Assembly (NCBI GenBank): GCA_030426085.1
Contig: JAUHYW010000093.1
Coordinates: forward strand, 1 to 33,273
Direction of reading: 5' to 3'
DNA: 33,273 bases
DNA from: a bacterium
Lineage (GTDB): Bacteria; Myxococcota_A; Bradymonadia; UBA7976; UBA1532
Shown piece by piece: positions 33,094 through 33,273 of this stretch (within the stretch, counting starts at the first letter, position 1; each line of letters begins with the position of its first letter). A model generated the notes under the pieces. That model was not told the DNA's origin. It made no database searches and was given only the letters and a program-made list of their open reading frames with translations. A program made the position numbers and the translations under genes.

Positions 33094-33273
33094 ATGATCG
33101 ATCGAATGCCCTTCACGATGTGCCTGCTCGCCGCGCTGCTCTTCGGCTGCGTCGGCGGCGGCGAGGGCGGCGGCAGCGGCGGCAGCGGCGGGGACGACGG
33201 CGGCGCCGGCGCCGGCGGGGAAGGCGCGGGCGGCACCGGCGGCGGCGCGGGCGGCATGGGCGGCATGGGCGGC
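33094..33273 (+). CDS. Gly-rich lipoprotein (C-terminus beyond window)
   Basis: Sixty residues are visible. ATG 33094 follows GGGGGAGA. The signal MIDRMPFTMCLLAALLFGC ends in lipobox LFGC. The mature part begins with a low-complexity Gly/Ser/Ala/Asp region, ending GGMGGMGG at the window edge. Such Gly-rich linkers after a lipobox are typical of myxobacterial surface lipoproteins, and the functional domain normally follows. The low complexity also makes this a place where sequencing or assembly errors are likely. Confidence 0.8.
   Translation, partial: MIDRMPFTMCLLAALLFGCVGGGEGGGSGGSGGDDGGAGAGGEGAGGTGGGAGGMGGMGG

Noticed and set aside
1-33273. CRISPR array, rRNA, insertion sequence or integrase
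   Set aside because: No regularly spaced identical repeats, no rRNA sequence and no transposase or recombinase motifs were found on either strand.

Overview
The window is about 33 kb of very GC-rich DNA with strong G/C bias at third codon positions. Genes are tightly packed, and many stops overlap the next start as ATGA or GTGA. The content points to a myxobacterium-like member of the Myxococcota: two large Hanks-type Ser/Thr kinases (one fused to an FGE-sulfatase-like domain), a DUF1592/DUF1552 pair, a secreted caspase, many lipoproteins and a Gly-rich lipoprotein. This placement is inferred from gene content; no rRNA or marker gene is present to confirm it.

Layout. (1) Positions 1-539 (minus) hold the N-terminal part of a T4 gp19-like tail-tube protein, the edge of a phage tail or contractile injection cluster lying to the left. 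(2) A tRNA-Asn(GTT) with its own promoter and a strong terminator lies at 615-779. (3) A three-gene operon at 906-4815 encodes a DUF1592-type lipoprotein with one CxxCH, a DUF1552 protein and an unknown lipoprotein. An AraC-family regulator and an SRPBCC protein follow. (4) After a secreted unknown protein (minus, 6243-6977) and an AT-richer gap with repeats, 7489-10920 encodes an 1143-residue kinase / pseudokinase / FGE-like protein. (5) A minus-strand operon at 15020-11053 encodes an ECF sigma factor, a membrane anti-sigma-like protein, a secreted caspase fused to a predicted outer-membrane barrel, and a lipoprotein. (6) Divergent from it, 15210-21269 encodes a predicted haem-b membrane protein, three secreted multihaem c-type cytochromes (23, 12 and 11 CxxCH motifs) and an outer-membrane-barrel candidate. 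Together these look like a transenvelope electron conduit. A small beta-barrel protein, a Cupin_5 protein and an endonuclease V-like protein follow. (7) On the minus strand, 27163-22829 encodes a ferritin-like di-iron protein, a large membrane protein and a trypsin-like protease with an effector-associated-type N-terminal domain. (8) A 1097-residue PknK-like kinase/ATPase/TPR protein at 27374-30667 is followed by a roughly 160-nt nested inverted repeat. (9) A dgcN-dgcA pair for D-/L-glutamate metabolism (minus) and the start of a Gly-rich lipoprotein close the window.

Three modules deserve most attention: the multihaem conduit; the sigma / anti-sigma / caspase-barrel / lipoprotein operon; and the membrane-protein plus EAD-protease pair, whose N-terminal signature is also seen in the distant FGE-like kinase.
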